Assembly (NCBI GenBank): GCA_035527715.1
Contig: DATKZY010000187.1
Location: forward strand, 1 to 64,000
Direction of reading: 5' to 3'
Length of the DNA: 64,000 nt
Source: DSUN01 sp035527715
Lineage (GTDB): Bacteria; Planctomycetota; PUPC01; DSUN01
Part shown: one piece after another, positions 8,760 to 17,763 of the stretch
Numbering within the stretch: the stretch's first letter is position 1
How the letters are laid out: each line of letters opens with the position of its first letter
Position numbers and translations under genes: made by a program
The notes under the pieces: generated by a model
Seen by the model: the letters and a program-made list of their open reading frames with translations, nothing else
Database searches by the model: none
What the model was told of the DNA's origin: nothing

Positions 8760-8857
8760 CCCGGCGCCGTCTGGGGTTGATCTTCAGGCCGTGCTATGGT
8801 TTCATAGGGGGGACTGGCGCTGCTGTAAGCTCCTCGGGCCACACCAGGAGATCCGCC

Positions 8858-11740
8858 GTGCACCGTATGCTCCTCGCCCTTGCCTTCTCGCTGCCTCTCA
8901 TCACGCTGGGCGGCTCGGCCGAGAAGCTCGACCCCGCCGCCCACCGGCTGGCCGTGGAGGCCGACTGGCTGCTTCAGGATGACGTGCGGACGGTGGCGAA
9001 CGCCCGCGGCCGCGCGCAGCCGAGGGTCGCGAGCAACCCAAACGTCTCGGCGAGGCAGGACGCCGGCGGCGGCGTGGACGGCGTGAAGGACGGCAAGTGG
9101 GGCTTCCACACCGAGAACGAGGCGAACCCGTGGTGGCACGTGGACCTCGGCGAAAAGGTCGCCCTCGACCGCGTGGCCGTGTGGAACCGCTGCGACCAGG
9201 GCGTAGCCGCCCGCAATGCGCGCATCGTCCTCTGGCTCTCCGACGACGGCAAGGCCTGGGCCGAGGCATATCAGCACAACGGCACGGTCTTCCAGGGCTT
9301 CACCGACAAGAAGCCCTTGGAGATCAAGCTCGAAGGCAAGCCCGCCCGCTTCGTCCGCCTCGGCCTCAAGGGCACCGGCTACTTCCACCTCGACGAGGTC
9401 GACGTCCTCGCCACGGCCGACCCGAAGAAGAACATCGCCCTCGGAAAGCCGGCCGACCAGTCGTCCACCAGCCAGTGGTCGGCCACGCACAGCAAGCCGG
9501 CGCCGCAGGCGGTCGCCGAGGCCCGCAAGTCCTACCCCTTCGCCATCGTGCTCGAGCGCGGCCGGAAGCTCGCCGCCGATCTCCTGGCCAGCGGCGCCCC
9601 GCTAGCGGAGGGCGCGGCCAAGCTGGAGGCCCTCGCCACCCAGATCGAGAAGCTCCCCAGGGACGCGTCGCCCGAGGCGTTCCAGAAGCTCTACTACGAG
9701 CTGCGCTGGACGATTCGCCGCCTCGCCCTGGCCAATCCGCTGCTGAGCTTCGACCGCATTCTCTTCGCCAAGCGGGCGCCGGGCACCTACAGCCACATGT
9801 CCGACCAGAACTACGGCCACTGGTCGCGCCCGGGTGGCGGCCTCTTCGTCCTCAGCGGCTACAAGGGCGGCGAGCCACAGGTCGCCAGCATCACGCCGGA
9901 GCTCCCCGCCGGCAGCTTCCTGCGCCCCGACCTCTCGCACGACGCGAAGAAGCTCGTCTTCGCCTACTGCCGCTTCTACCCCAACAGCCAGGGCCTGGGC
10001 GACAAGACCGACAAGAAGAACCTGCCCGACGACATGAAATACCACGTCTACGAAATGAACGTGGACGGCTCGGGCCTTCGCCAGCTCACCAAGGGGCGCT
10101 ACGACGACTTCGACCCCCGCTACCTGCCCGACGGGCGCATCGTGTTCCTCTCGACCCGCCGCGGCCAGGACCTCGTGTGCGGCATCGAGAGCGCCGCGAA
10201 GACGCTCGAAGACGAGTTCCTGCCCGACAGCTATGTCCGCTGCGGCGGCGGGAAATCGCGGCCCGTCGCCGTGTACACACTCCACGTGATGGACCCCGAC
10301 GGCGCCAACCTCAAGGCGATCTCGGCCTTCGAGAACTTCGAGTGGACCCCCTCGGTCGCCCCCGACGGCCGCATCCTCTTCGCCCGATGGGACTACGTGG
10401 ACCGCCACAACAACGCCTTCATGAGCCTGTGGTCCACTCACCCCGACGGCACGATGCCCAACCTGGTCTACAAGAACTTCACGCGCAGCCCGCACTGCGC
10501 GTTCGAGGCCCGCCAGGTGCCCGGCTCGGACAAGCTGCTCTTCACCGCCAGCGCCCACCACGCCTTCACCGCCGGCTCGATCTGCCTGCTCGACAACGCC
10601 CGCGCCACCGAGACCCAGGACCCCCTCACGCGCTACACCCCCGAGGTCTGCTTCCCCGAGACCGAGGGCTGGCCCCGCACGTACTACAACAGCCCCTATC
10701 CCCTCGCCGAGAAATACTACCTCGTCGCCTGGAGCCCGCACCCCATCCACAGCGAGGGCGGGCGCAACGCCACCAACTGCCTCGGCCTGTACCTCGCCGA
10801 CGCCTTCGGCAACCTCGAGCTGCTCTGCCGCGACCCCAACATCTCCTCCGAGTGGCCCCTCCCCCTCAGGCCGCGCCCCAAGCCGCACCAGCTCCCCCAG
10901 ATGGCCGCCGACGGCACGACCGACGGGGCCACCTTCATGGTCCTCGACGTCTACCGCGGCCTGCCCGGCATCGAGCGCGGCGCGGTCAAGCGCATCCGCA
11001 TCGTCGCCGTCCCCGCCAAGACCCAGCCCGAGATGAACCACCCCAACCTCGGCCTCACCTCGGAAGACCCCGGCAAACTCGTCCTCGGCACCGCACCCGT
11101 CGAGCCCGACGGCTCGGCCCACTTCCGCGTCCCCGCCGGCGTCAACCTCTTCTTCCAGGCCCTCGACGCCGACGGCATGGCCCTCCAGACCATGCGCACC
11201 ATCACCTACGCCCAGCCCGGCCAGACCCTCGCCTGCATCGGCTGCCACGAGCACCGCGGCGAGGCCCCCCACAACGTCCTGGCCGCAGCCATGACCCGCG
11301 CCCCGTCGAAGCTCACGCCCGGCCCCCAGGGCTCCTGGCCCCTGCGCTTCGACCGACTCGTCCAGCCCGTGCTGGACCAGAACTGCGTCAAGTGCCACAG
11401 CCCGGCGGGCAAGCCCGAGGCGGCGAAGAAAATCGTCCTCACCGCCCCTGGGGCCTACGACGCCCTCGTCAAGCACGGCGGCCTCAACATCGCCGGGCTC
11501 GTGCGGCGCGACTACGGCGGCGGCTACTCGCAGGTCGGCCTTGGCGTGGCCCGCTCCAGCCCTTTCCTCGCCATGCTGTGCAAGGGCCACAACGAGGTGA
11601 AGCTCGACGCCGACGCCCTCGACCGCCTCATCACCTGGCTCGACACCTACGCCCAGCGCCAGGGCCACTTCAGCCCCGAGCAAGAGCGCGCCCTCGAAGA
11701 GCTCCGCCAGCGCGCCGCGGATCTGCTGGTGGGGAGATAG
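8858..11740 (+). CDS. Secreted beta-propeller (PD40) protein with two c-type haem motifs
   Basis: A 960-aa exported protein. Signal peptide to about residue 20. A discoidin-like (F5/8 type C) region with WWHVDLGEKVALD lies near residues 90-110. A central WD40/PD40-like propeller has repeated PDGRI(V/L)F blades. The C-terminal part has CIGCH at 793-797 and CVKCH at 843-847, each a c-type haem attachment site. The overall type resembles planctomycete proteins related to the hydrazine synthase alpha-subunit middle domain; that link is from memory of the family and does not imply hydrazine synthesis. The GTG start at 8858 is chosen because AGGAG at 8846-8850 has correct spacing; ATG 8867 is the alternative. 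Confidence 0.7.
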   Translation: MHRMLLALAFSLPLITLGGSAEKLDPAAHRLAVEADWLLQDDVRTVANARGRAQPRVASNPNVSARQDAGGGVDGVKDGKWGFHTENEANPWWHVDLGEKVALDRVAVWNRCDQGVAARNARIVLWLSDDGKAWAEAYQHNGTVFQGFTDKKPLEIKLEGKPARFVRLGLKGTGYFHLDEVDVLATADPKKNIALGKPADQSSTSQWSATHSKPAPQAVAEARKSYPFAIVLERGRKLAADLLASGAPLAEGAAKLEALATQIEKLPRDASPEAFQKLYYELRWTIRRLALANPLLSFDRILFAKRAPGTYSHMSDQNYGHWSRPGGGLFVLSGYKGGEPQVASITPELPAGSFLRPDLSHDAKKLVFAYCRFYPNSQGLGDKTDKKNLPDDMKYHVYEMNVDGSGLRQLTKGRYDDFDPRYLPDGRIVFLSTRRGQDLVCGIESAAKTLEDEFLPDSYVRCGGGKSRPVAVYTLHVMDPDGANLKAISAFENFEWTPSVAPDGRILFARWDYVDRHNNAFMSLWSTHPDGTMPNLVYKNFTRSPHCAFEARQVPGSDKLLFTASAHHAFTAGSICLLDNARATETQDPLTRYTPEVCFPETEGWPRTYYNSPYPLAEKYYLVAWSPHPIHSEGGRNATNCLGLYLADAFGNLELLCRDPNISSEWPLPLRPRPKPHQLPQMAADGTTDGATFMVLDVYRGLPGIERGAVKRIRIVAVPAKTQPEMNHPNLGLTSEDPGKLVLGTAPVEPDGSAHFRVPAGVNLFFQALDADGMALQTMRTITYAQPGQTLACIGCHEHRGEAPHNVLAAAMTRAPSKLTPGPQGSWPLRFDRLVQPVLDQNCVKCHSPAGKPEAAKKIVLTAPGAYDALVKHGGLNIAGLVRRDYGGGYSQVGLGVARSSPFLAMLCKGHNEVKLDADALDRLITWLDTYAQRQGHFSPEQERALEELRQRAADLLVGR

Positions 11741-11754
11741 TCTCCCTCACGCCT

Positions 11755-12048
11755 CTACGCTTTCTTGCTTCTCTTCGGCGACTTGCGCATCAGGGCGACG
11801 AGCAGGAGGAGGATGAGGGCGCCCGCAAAGGCGGCGATGAGGTCCTCGAGGCTCACGGCGATGCTGCCGAGGCCCAGGTTGATGTGGAGCAGGTTGAAGA
11901 TCGCCCCGCCGATCAACGCCCCGACCAGTCCGCAGAACAGGTTCAGCACGAAGCCGAACCCCTCCTTCTTCCGCGTCACGAGGCCGCCGACGAGCGACCC
12001 CGCCAGCGCGCCGACGATCAGGAACGACACGATCTGACTGGCGTTCAT
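11755..12048 (-). CDS. GlsB/YeaQ/YmgE family small membrane protein
   Basis: A 97-aa inner-membrane protein with three hydrophobic glycine-rich helices, the GG(L/A)xxR turn after the first helix (GGLVTRKKEGFG) and a basic C-terminus (RKSPKRSKKA). The family is known as transglycosylase-associated or stress-response membrane proteins with unclear biochemistry. The start is supported by GGAGAAGG a few bases upstream. It is convergent with the propeller gene, whose stop is 14 nt away. Confidence 0.8.
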   Translation of the reverse strand: MNASQIVSFLIVGALAGSLVGGLVTRKKEGFGFVLNLFCGLVGALIGGAIFNLLHINLGLGSIAVSLEDLIAAFAGALILLLLVALMRKSPKRSKKA

Positions 12049-12099
12049 GGTCCTTCTCCAACGCAGGAAGCAGAATGGCCTGGGGCCGGCGCCGGTTTT

Positions 12100-12224
12100 G
12101 CACTTTGCCCTTTGCACTTTGCCCTTTGCATTCTCGACTGAGGGTCTGACATGTTCCTCATCCTCCGGCCGCGCCGCAGAGAGCCCAATGCAAAGTGAAA
12201 AGCGCAAAATGCAAAAGGCAAAAT
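12100..12224. repeat. Inverted pair of 7-bp repeat arrays (copy A)
   Basis: Five heptamers of the gcacttt/gcccttt type (12100-12134) face five of the gcaaaat/gcaaagt type (12190-12224). The 55-nt centre contains gagggtctgacatgttcctc and gagagagcccaat. The arms can pair over most of their length. The same modules recur at 41705-41860 in permuted order. It lies between the GlsB-like and rubredoxin genes. Confidence 0.85.
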
Positions 12225-12233
12225 GCCCGAGGC

Positions 12234-12410
12234 TCACTCCTCCTCGTCCACCTCCAGCTCCTCGAATTCCTCCTTGCTCGCGCCACAGTCGGGGCACACC
12301 CAGTGCTCGGGCAGATCCTCGAACGGGGTGCCGGACGCCACGTTGTTGTCCGGGTCGCCCTCGTCGGGGTCGTAGATGTAGCCGCACAGCGTGCATCGCC
12401 ACTTGCTCAT
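12234..12410 (-). CDS. Rubredoxin
   Basis: A 58-aa protein that is a complete rubredoxin: the iron-binding cysteines are C6 and C9 (CTLCGY) and C39 and C42 (CPDCGA). The conserved YIYDP and WVCPDC segments are present. The acidic tail (EEFEELEVDEEE) is slightly longer than usual. It is a one-electron carrier in the cytoplasm, often serving oxygen or superoxide reductases. AAGGAGG lies 8 nt before the ATG. No partner oxidoreductase is adjacent. Confidence 0.95.
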   Translation of the reverse strand: MSKWRCTLCGYIYDPDEGDPDNNVASGTPFEDLPEHWVCPDCGASKEEFEELEVDEEE

Positions 12411-12539
12411 GATCCTGCCTCCTTGGTCATTCCGCTGCTGCCACGGCCCACTTGGCCGTGTGGGAAGACAATGAAGCGCACAAGGGGCGACTTGTCAACC
12501 GGCTTTTTCGCATTTCGGGGCGATTTTTTCGCCTGCCCC

Positions 12540-12567
12540 TTGACACTGGGCTGCGGCCCGCTATACT
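12540..12567 (+). promoter_or_regulatory. sigma-70-like promoter of the ATPase-ParB genes
   Basis: TTGACA at 12540-12545, a 16-nt spacer, TATACT at 12562-12567; near-consensus. It fixes the ATPase start at GTG 12617 and rejects an upstream in-frame ATG at 12452. Confidence 0.7.
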
Positions 12568-12616
12568 AGAGGCATCCCCGCAGAGGTACTCTCCCCGTCA
12601 AAGGACTGGTCTTCCC

Positions 12617-13447
12617 GTGGACCTCTACAGTGCGCTCGGCCTGGCGCAGGAGCCGTTCTCCACGACGGCGGACCCCGCGTTCATGTACGCCTCGCAGGAG
12701 CACCGCGAGGCGCTGCTGCGGCTCGAGCTCTCGCTGCGGCAGCGGCGGGGCCTCAACGTGATCATCGGCGACATCGGGGTGGGCAAGACCACCCTGTGCC
12801 GCAAGCTCTACGACGAGATCGCGCGCGAGGACGGCTACGTGATCCGCGTGGTGGACGACCCGTCGTTCCGCAGCGAGTACCAGTTCATGGCCTACCTGCT
12901 GCACGCCTTCGGCGTGCCGCGCCAGGGGCGGTCGGGCTACGACTACAAGGAGTGCTTCCGCAACTTCCTCCTCGAGATGGTCGAGAAGGGGCAGACCCCC
13001 ATCCTGCTCATTGACGAGGGGCAGATCCTCAGCTCGGCCATCCTCGAGATGATCCGCATGTTCCTGAACTTCGAGACCGACAAGTTCAAGCTCCTCCAGC
13101 TCGTGATCTTCGCGCAGATCGAGCTCCTCGAGCGCCTGCGGGGGCGGCGGAACTTCCTCGACCGCATCGCGCTCCGCTACATCCTCAACCCGCTCCAGGA
13201 GCACGAGGTGGCCGAGATGATCAACTACCGCCTCACCGTGGCCGGCTACCAGGGCGAGAGGCCCCTGTTCGCCGACGAGGCGGTCCACGCCATCTACGAG
13301 GCCACGGGCGGCCTGCCGCGGCCCATCACCATGCTGTGCCATAATGCCCTCGAGTACATCGTGCTCAACGAGCGCGAGATCGTGGACCCCGAGGTCGTGG
13401 ACCACTGCGTCGAGCGCGAGGCCGTCTTCGCCGCGGCCCCCGCGTGA
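12617..13447 (+). CDS. ExeA/GspA-type AAA ATPase without membrane anchor
   Basis: A 276-aa AAA ATPase. Walker A is GDIGVGKT at 51-58 and Walker B is ILLIDEGQ. The family opening (DLYSALGLAQEPFSTTADP) matches the ExeA/GspA N-terminus, which also resembles TniB/TnsC-like ATPases. Unlike the paralogue at 23817-24836, it ends soon after the lid domain, with no transmembrane segment or peptidoglycan-binding domain. It is probably soluble. GTG start after the strong promoter at 12540-12567. A ParB-like gene follows 80 nt downstream, an unusual partner. Confidence 0.75.
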   Translation: MDLYSALGLAQEPFSTTADPAFMYASQEHREALLRLELSLRQRRGLNVIIGDIGVGKTTLCRKLYDEIAREDGYVIRVVDDPSFRSEYQFMAYLLHAFGVPRQGRSGYDYKECFRNFLLEMVEKGQTPILLIDEGQILSSAILEMIRMFLNFETDKFKLLQLVIFAQIELLERLRGRRNFLDRIALRYILNPLQEHEVAEMINYRLTVAGYQGERPLFADEAVHAIYEATGGLPRPITMLCHNALEYIVLNEREIVDPEVVDHCVEREAVFAAAPA

Positions 13448-13527
13448 GGGGGGCCGGTGCGCAGCTCCCTTGGGTCCCTTCATTCCTCGGGGCAGGAGCC
13501 GACAACGCACAGGAGCACTGGAACGCG

Positions 13528-14439
13528 ATGCAAACGAAAGCCGCCGCCGTCCTTGCGTCCGACCGTGAGCTGACCGCGATGGAGCGCCTGCTGAGCCTGA
13601 ACCGTCGGGCGCCCGCCGCCCGGGCCGCCGAGGCCGAGGTGCGCCAGCTCCCCATCGCCCAGCTCCGGCCCAACCCGCTCCAGCCCCGCAGGGCCCTCGA
13701 CGAGGAGGCCCTCGCCGAGCTCGCCGAGTCGATCCGCTCCCGCGGCGTCATCCAGCCCCTTCTGGTGCGGCCCGTGACGGGCGAGCCCGACGCCTACGAG
13801 ATCGTCGTCGGCGAGCGGCGCTACTCCGCCGCAGGCCGCGCCGGCCTCGACGCCGTGCCCTGCATCGTCCGCCGGCTCGACGACCGCGAGGCATTCCTCC
13901 TCTCCGTCGCCGAGAACGTGGCGCGCGAGGACCTCAACCCCCTGGACGAGGCGGCGGCCTACCGCCGCATCCTCGACGAGCGCTACGCCGCCAACCAGGG
14001 CGAGGTCGCCGCACTCGTCGGCGTCCACCGCACCCGCGTCAACCACAAGCTGCGCCTCCTGAACCTCGACGAGCGCATCCAGGAGCACGTGCGGAGCCAG
14101 CCGCCTGGCGGCGTGTCGCTCACCCACCTCGAGGAGCTGGCACGGCTCCAGCCGGGCGACGCCCAGCACGCCCTCTACCTCGCCGTCGTCGAGCGCGGCA
14201 TGTCCACCCGCGACCTGCGCACGCGGGTGGACGCCCTGCTGCGGCCCGCCGCGGCGCCGCCCGCCGTGTCCAAGAGCATCATGGCCTTCGACCGCGGCGT
14301 CCGCGTCGCCATCTGCCCCGCCAAGTACACCATCCGCTTCCCGCGCGCGGCGAACGACACGGTGGACCTCCCGCGCATCGCGGGCGACGTCGAGCGCCTG
14401 CTCGTCGAGCTGAAGGCCCGGGCCAGCTCCCAGGCGTAG
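13528..14439 (+). CDS. ParB/Spo0J-like DNA-binding protein
   Basis: A 303-aa ParB-family protein. The N-terminal nuclease/CTPase domain starts at about residue 35 with LRPNPLQPRR and contains the GERRYSAAG box found in CTP-binding ParB proteins. A helix-turn-helix follows (EVAALVGVHRTRVNHKLRLLNL). The C-terminal region is divergent. Chromosomal ParB spreads from parS sites and works with ParA; no parA is adjacent here, and the neighbour is an ExeA-like ATPase. ATG 13528 is preceded by AGGAG at 13511-13515. An overlapping GTG at 13444 is possible but has no ribosome site. The inverted-repeat element at 14706-14984 could be its binding region. Confidence 0.75.
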   Translation: MQTKAAAVLASDRELTAMERLLSLNRRAPAARAAEAEVRQLPIAQLRPNPLQPRRALDEEALAELAESIRSRGVIQPLLVRPVTGEPDAYEIVVGERRYSAAGRAGLDAVPCIVRRLDDREAFLLSVAENVAREDLNPLDEAAAYRRILDERYAANQGEVAALVGVHRTRVNHKLRLLNLDERIQEHVRSQPPGGVSLTHLEELARLQPGDAQHALYLAVVERGMSTRDLRTRVDALLRPAAAPPAVSKSIMAFDRGVRVAICPAKYTIRFPRAANDTVDLPRIAGDVERLLVELKARASSQA

Positions 14440-15047
14440 GCCGCGTGGGAGCCCTGCCCGCAGGCAATCTTCTCCTCGGCTCCGGGGCTGTCGCGGGCAT
14501 GGCCCGTCCGGTCCCGCAAGCCGGTCGGGGCGTTGGCTCCCGTCCGACCCGGCCTCTAGGGCGGGGCGGTCCCCGCCCACAGCCCCCCCTACGAAGCTCT
14601 CACTTGGGGGTGGCGGCATCCCGCCGTTCTGCCAGCCTTGGCTTCGACTGCGCCAAGAGAGCTTCGGGCGATCGGGCGTGCGGGCCGCGGGCGGAATATT
14701 GTCTTGGCTCATCCGACTCAAGCGATCGCCCGGAGCGGCCCACCCAGGCGCCCGCGCTAGGCGCTCACCCCCTATCGCGCGCACGTGAGCGCCTAGCGCA
14801 ACAGGCCGGCTGCGGCGGGCCCTCCAGGGCGTGTAACCTATAGCAGATTGGGCGCTTACAGCTATCACGGCACTTGGGCGCCGGCCCGCGCTAGGCGCTC
14901 ACCCCCCGTGGCGCGCAGGTGAGCGCCTACTGGGCGACACGCGTGTCGAGAGCCGCGCGGATGATCGCTTGAGTCGGATGAGCCATATTGTTTTCATAGG
15001 AATCAATAGAATCGGGATTGCACACAGGGCGGGCCGAACGACGCAGG
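14440..15047. other. 608-nt non-coding region between convergent genes
   Basis: Apart from the inverted-repeat element at 14706-14984, nothing recognisable is present. The flanking genes end here from both sides. The last 60 nt (14985-15047) are noticeably AT-richer than the surroundings. Confidence 0.6.
14706..14984. repeat. 279-bp inverted-repeat element with two internal palindromes
   Basis: The ends 14706-14727 and 14963-14984 are a perfect 22-bp inverted repeat. Inside are two related palindromes. The first has 15-bp perfect arms 14754-14768 and 14785-14799; the second has 12-bp perfect arms 14892-14903 and 14918-14929. Both carry TAGGCGCTCAC facing GTGAGCGCCTA. No protein is encoded in it. 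It may be a MITE-like element or a protein-binding site. Confidence 0.8.
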
Positions 15048-16439
15048 CTACGCCGTTCCCACGGTGGGCGACGAGCGCTCGTCGGGGCGGCTATCCTCCC
15101 CATAGCGGCCGAGCTTGTTGCGGAGGGTGCGGGGGGTGACCCGCAGGAGCCGCGCGGCCTCGGTCTTGTTGCCGCCCGTGCTGCGAAGGGTCTTGAGGAT
15201 CAGGTCGCGCTCGACGTCGTCAATGGAGCGGCCGACGGCGATGCCGGCGGGCAGGCCCCTGGGCCGCGCCGCCGTGAGGTCGGCCGGCAGGTCCTCCGGG
15301 CGCAGGACTTCGCCATCGCCCAGGACAACGGCGCGGTGGATGAGGTTGCGCAGCTCGCGGACGTTGCCCGGCCAGGGGTACTGGCAGAGGATGTCCATCG
15401 CCTCCTTGCCGACGGCCCGGGCGGGGGAGGGGCTCTCGCTGCGAAACCGCCGAAGGAAGTGGTGAACAAGGAGGGGAATGTCGGCGCGCCGCTCGCGCAG
15501 GGGGGGCAGGACGACGGCGATGACGTTGAGGCGGTGGTAGAGGTCGGCGCGGAAGCGGCCCTCCGCGATCTCGCACGACAGGTCGCGGTTCGTCGTGCAC
15601 ACGAGGCGCACGTCCACCTTGAGCGTTTGGGTGCCGCCGACGCGCTCGAACTCATCCTCCTCGATGGCGCGCAGGAGCTTGGCCTGGAGGGCAGGGGGGA
15701 TCTCGGAGATTTCGTCGAGGAGCAGGGTGCCGCCATGGGCCAGCTCGAAGCGCCCGCGGCGCAGCGCGATGGCCCCCGTGAAGGCGCCCTTCTCGTGCCC
15801 GAACAGCTCGCTCTCCAGCAGCGTCTCCGCCAGAGCGGCGCAGTTGACCTTGATGAAGGGCCCGAGCGCCCGCAGGCTGGCCGTGTGGGCCAGGCGGGCC
15901 ACCAGCTCCTTGCCCGTGCCGCTCTCGCCCTGAACGAGGAGCGTGGCCTTGCTGGCGGCGGCCCGCCGCACGGTGGCGAGCACCTTCGTCAGGCGCGGGT
16001 GACGGCCCACCAGGTCGTCGCTCTGGCTTGCGTCGCGGTGGCCCGGGAGGGCGCGGCTCGCGCTGAGAAGGGCCTGCCAGTGGCTGGCGCGGTCGAGGAA
16101 GCGCGCGACGTCGTCCGGCGTGGGCGGCTTGGCGAGGCAGCCGACGGCGCCCTCCTGCAACGCCTCGGTCGCCTCGTCCGCGGCCGCGGGGGCAACAAGG
16201 AGGACGACGGGGACGTTGCGGTCGAGGTTGCGCGCGCGCTCGAGGAGGCCCAGGGCCGAAGGGTCGCCCAGCGTCGTGTCGGCGAGGAGCAGGTCCACCG
16301 CCTCGCTCTCGAGGATACGATGGGCCTCTGCACCGCTCGTAGCCAGGGTGACCTGGCAGCCCCGGGCCGCCAGGAGACGGGCGAGGAGCCCGCGGGTCGG
16401 TGCGTCCTCGCCGGCCACCAGCACTTTCTCGATGGCCAT
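15048..16439 (-). CDS. Sigma-54-dependent response regulator (NtrC/FlrC type)
   Basis: A 463-aa regulator. The receiver domain (about 1-120) has E11-D12, phosphoacceptor D54 and K104. The usual Ser/Thr before the switch helix is Ala, so phospho-switching may be altered. The AAA+ domain has GESGTGKE at 171-178 and the sigma-54 contact GAFTGA at 218-223. A Fis-type helix-turn-helix closes the protein (NKTEAARLLRVTPRTLRNKL). It activates sigma-54 promoters by ATP-driven remodelling. A GAGGGGG site precedes the ATG. It lies 10 nt after a FlgN-like gene, which suggests, but does not prove, a flagellar target. Confidence 0.88.
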   Translation of the reverse strand: MAIEKVLVAGEDAPTRGLLARLLAARGCQVTLATSGAEAHRILESEAVDLLLADTTLGDPSALGLLERARNLDRNVPVVLLVAPAAADEATEALQEGAVGCLAKPPTPDDVARFLDRASHWQALLSASRALPGHRDASQSDDLVGRHPRLTKVLATVRRAAASKATLLVQGESGTGKELVARLAHTASLRALGPFIKVNCAALAETLLESELFGHEKGAFTGAIALRRGRFELAHGGTLLLDEISEIPPALQAKLLRAIEEDEFERVGGTQTLKVDVRLVCTTNRDLSCEIAEGRFRADLYHRLNVIAVVLPPLRERRADIPLLVHHFLRRFRSESPSPARAVGKEAMDILCQYPWPGNVRELRNLIHRAVVLGDGEVLRPEDLPADLTAARPRGLPAGIAVGRSIDDVERDLILKTLRSTGGNKTEAARLLRVTPRTLRNKLGRYGEDSRPDERSSPTVGTA

Positions 16440-16449
16440 GCGTTCCCCC

Positions 16450-16896
16450 TCACACCGTGCAGGCCACGGCACAAGAGGAGAGCTCGTCGGGCGGGTACGT
16501 GCTGAGCCTGGCCCGGTGGACAGCTTGTCGAGCGGCGGCGGCGCGGCTGCAGAGCCGGGCCTCGTTCCGCTCCTCCTGCTCGCGGATCGCCTCAATGATG
16601 CCCAGGAGCCCGTCGAGGAGTCCATTGAGCCGCGCGCGGACCTCCGCGCCCGCGTCCGCCGCCAGCCACTGCCGTTTCAGCGGCTCGAGCTCCCCCTCGA
16701 TGCGCCCGATCGAGCGCAGCAACTCGTCCTTCCGCGGGAAGAGGGCCGCGTAGCGCCCCACATCCTCGTCGCGCTGCAGCAGGCCGCCCTGCTCCCTGGC
16801 CAGGAACAGGAGGTCCCGGTACATCTCCGCCTCCCGCGCGTAGCTGCGGACCAGCGCCTCGCCCACCGGCGCGGCAGGGGTTGCCACTTCGCTCAT
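16450..16896 (-). CDS. FlgN-like helical protein
   Basis: A 148-aa mostly alpha-helical protein with long amphipathic stretches (REAEMYRDLLFLAREQ, RKDELLRSIGRIEGELEPL). Size and pattern fit the FlgN/secretion-chaperone group, which in other bacteria holds hook-associated proteins. Identity is uncertain because such helices are poorly specific. AGGAGAG precedes the ATG. It is the first gene of a two-gene unit with the sigma-54 regulator; no flagellar structural gene is in the window. Confidence 0.45.
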   Translation of the reverse strand: MSEVATPAAPVGEALVRSYAREAEMYRDLLFLAREQGGLLQRDEDVGRYAALFPRKDELLRSIGRIEGELEPLKRQWLAADAGAEVRARLNGLLDGLLGIIEAIREQEERNEARLCSRAAAARQAVHRARLSTYPPDELSSCAVACTV

Positions 16897-17763
16897 GCGT
16901 CGCTCTCCTCAGAGAAGGGCTTGGAGCAGGACGAGGGTGCGGGGCGTTGAGAGAACGGAGGGGGGTCGCTCAGCGGCCCGCCGCTTCCGCGGCACGGGCT
17001 CCGGCCCGGCCGGTGGCCCGCGGGAGAGCCTGCGACCTTCTGGGGCGTCTCGTCCTGCTCCTTGCCATGATCCGCAATGCCACTCCTCCGAACGTGGCAG
17101 CGGGCGAGTGCAAGCCGCGTGCCAAACCGGGCACACGCCACGCCAGCGCGCGAGCCGCGCCACCCCGCGCACGCAGCGGCGCGACGCCAACTCAAGCAGC
17201 CAAGAGCAGTTGCGGCCACGGCAGGCGGCGCGGGCGCGGCGACGGCGCGCTCACCCGCAGCCGCGGCGACGGGCCGACTCAGGCGCGCGGGCCGTGGAGT
17301 CGGCACCACAATCCGCCGCCCGGTCAGCCACCCGCTCGACAGGAAGGGAAAAAGGAGGGGGAAGGACACACAAGACGTCCGGCACCGTTTTGCCATCGAG
17401 CCAGTCTGAGCCACACGCCCTAGCCCAGTGATCCGAGATGTGCGACGTGTCCTTCCCCCCATACTCACTTCCGCGCGGCCCGCTGGGGCGACGCGGAGAA
17501 TTGCGGCCTCCTGAGACCCGCGGGACGGATGCCTCGGGCGGAACCTTTTTCCGCCCCTCGGCGCGCCCTTTCCCGCAAAAGGGCCTGTTCCACTTGTCAT
17601 CCAGTGCTAGGGCAAACCCCGTGCCCGACGGGCGGCCCTCGTTGTTCGCAGTCCTGCCCCCCACGCAGTCTTCGCTCCATCCCCGGCACCACGCCAGACA
17701 CGAGCCATTGTGGGGCGGGCGCGGCGGGCCGCAAAATGATGTGCCCGGCGAGCGATTTTCGAC
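16897..17763. other. ~870-nt region without a supported gene
   Basis: Several open frames exist on both strands but all have low-complexity composition typical of antisense GC-rich sequence (Arg/Ala/Pro runs) and no family resemblance. No tRNA, terminator or repeat family was recognised. It separates the divergently oriented regulator pair and the HTH island. Confidence 0.5.

Noticed and set aside
12452..12616. N-terminal extension of the ATPase from ATG 12452
   Set aside because: A near-consensus promoter (12540-12567) lies inside it and the family N-terminus starts at GTG 12617.
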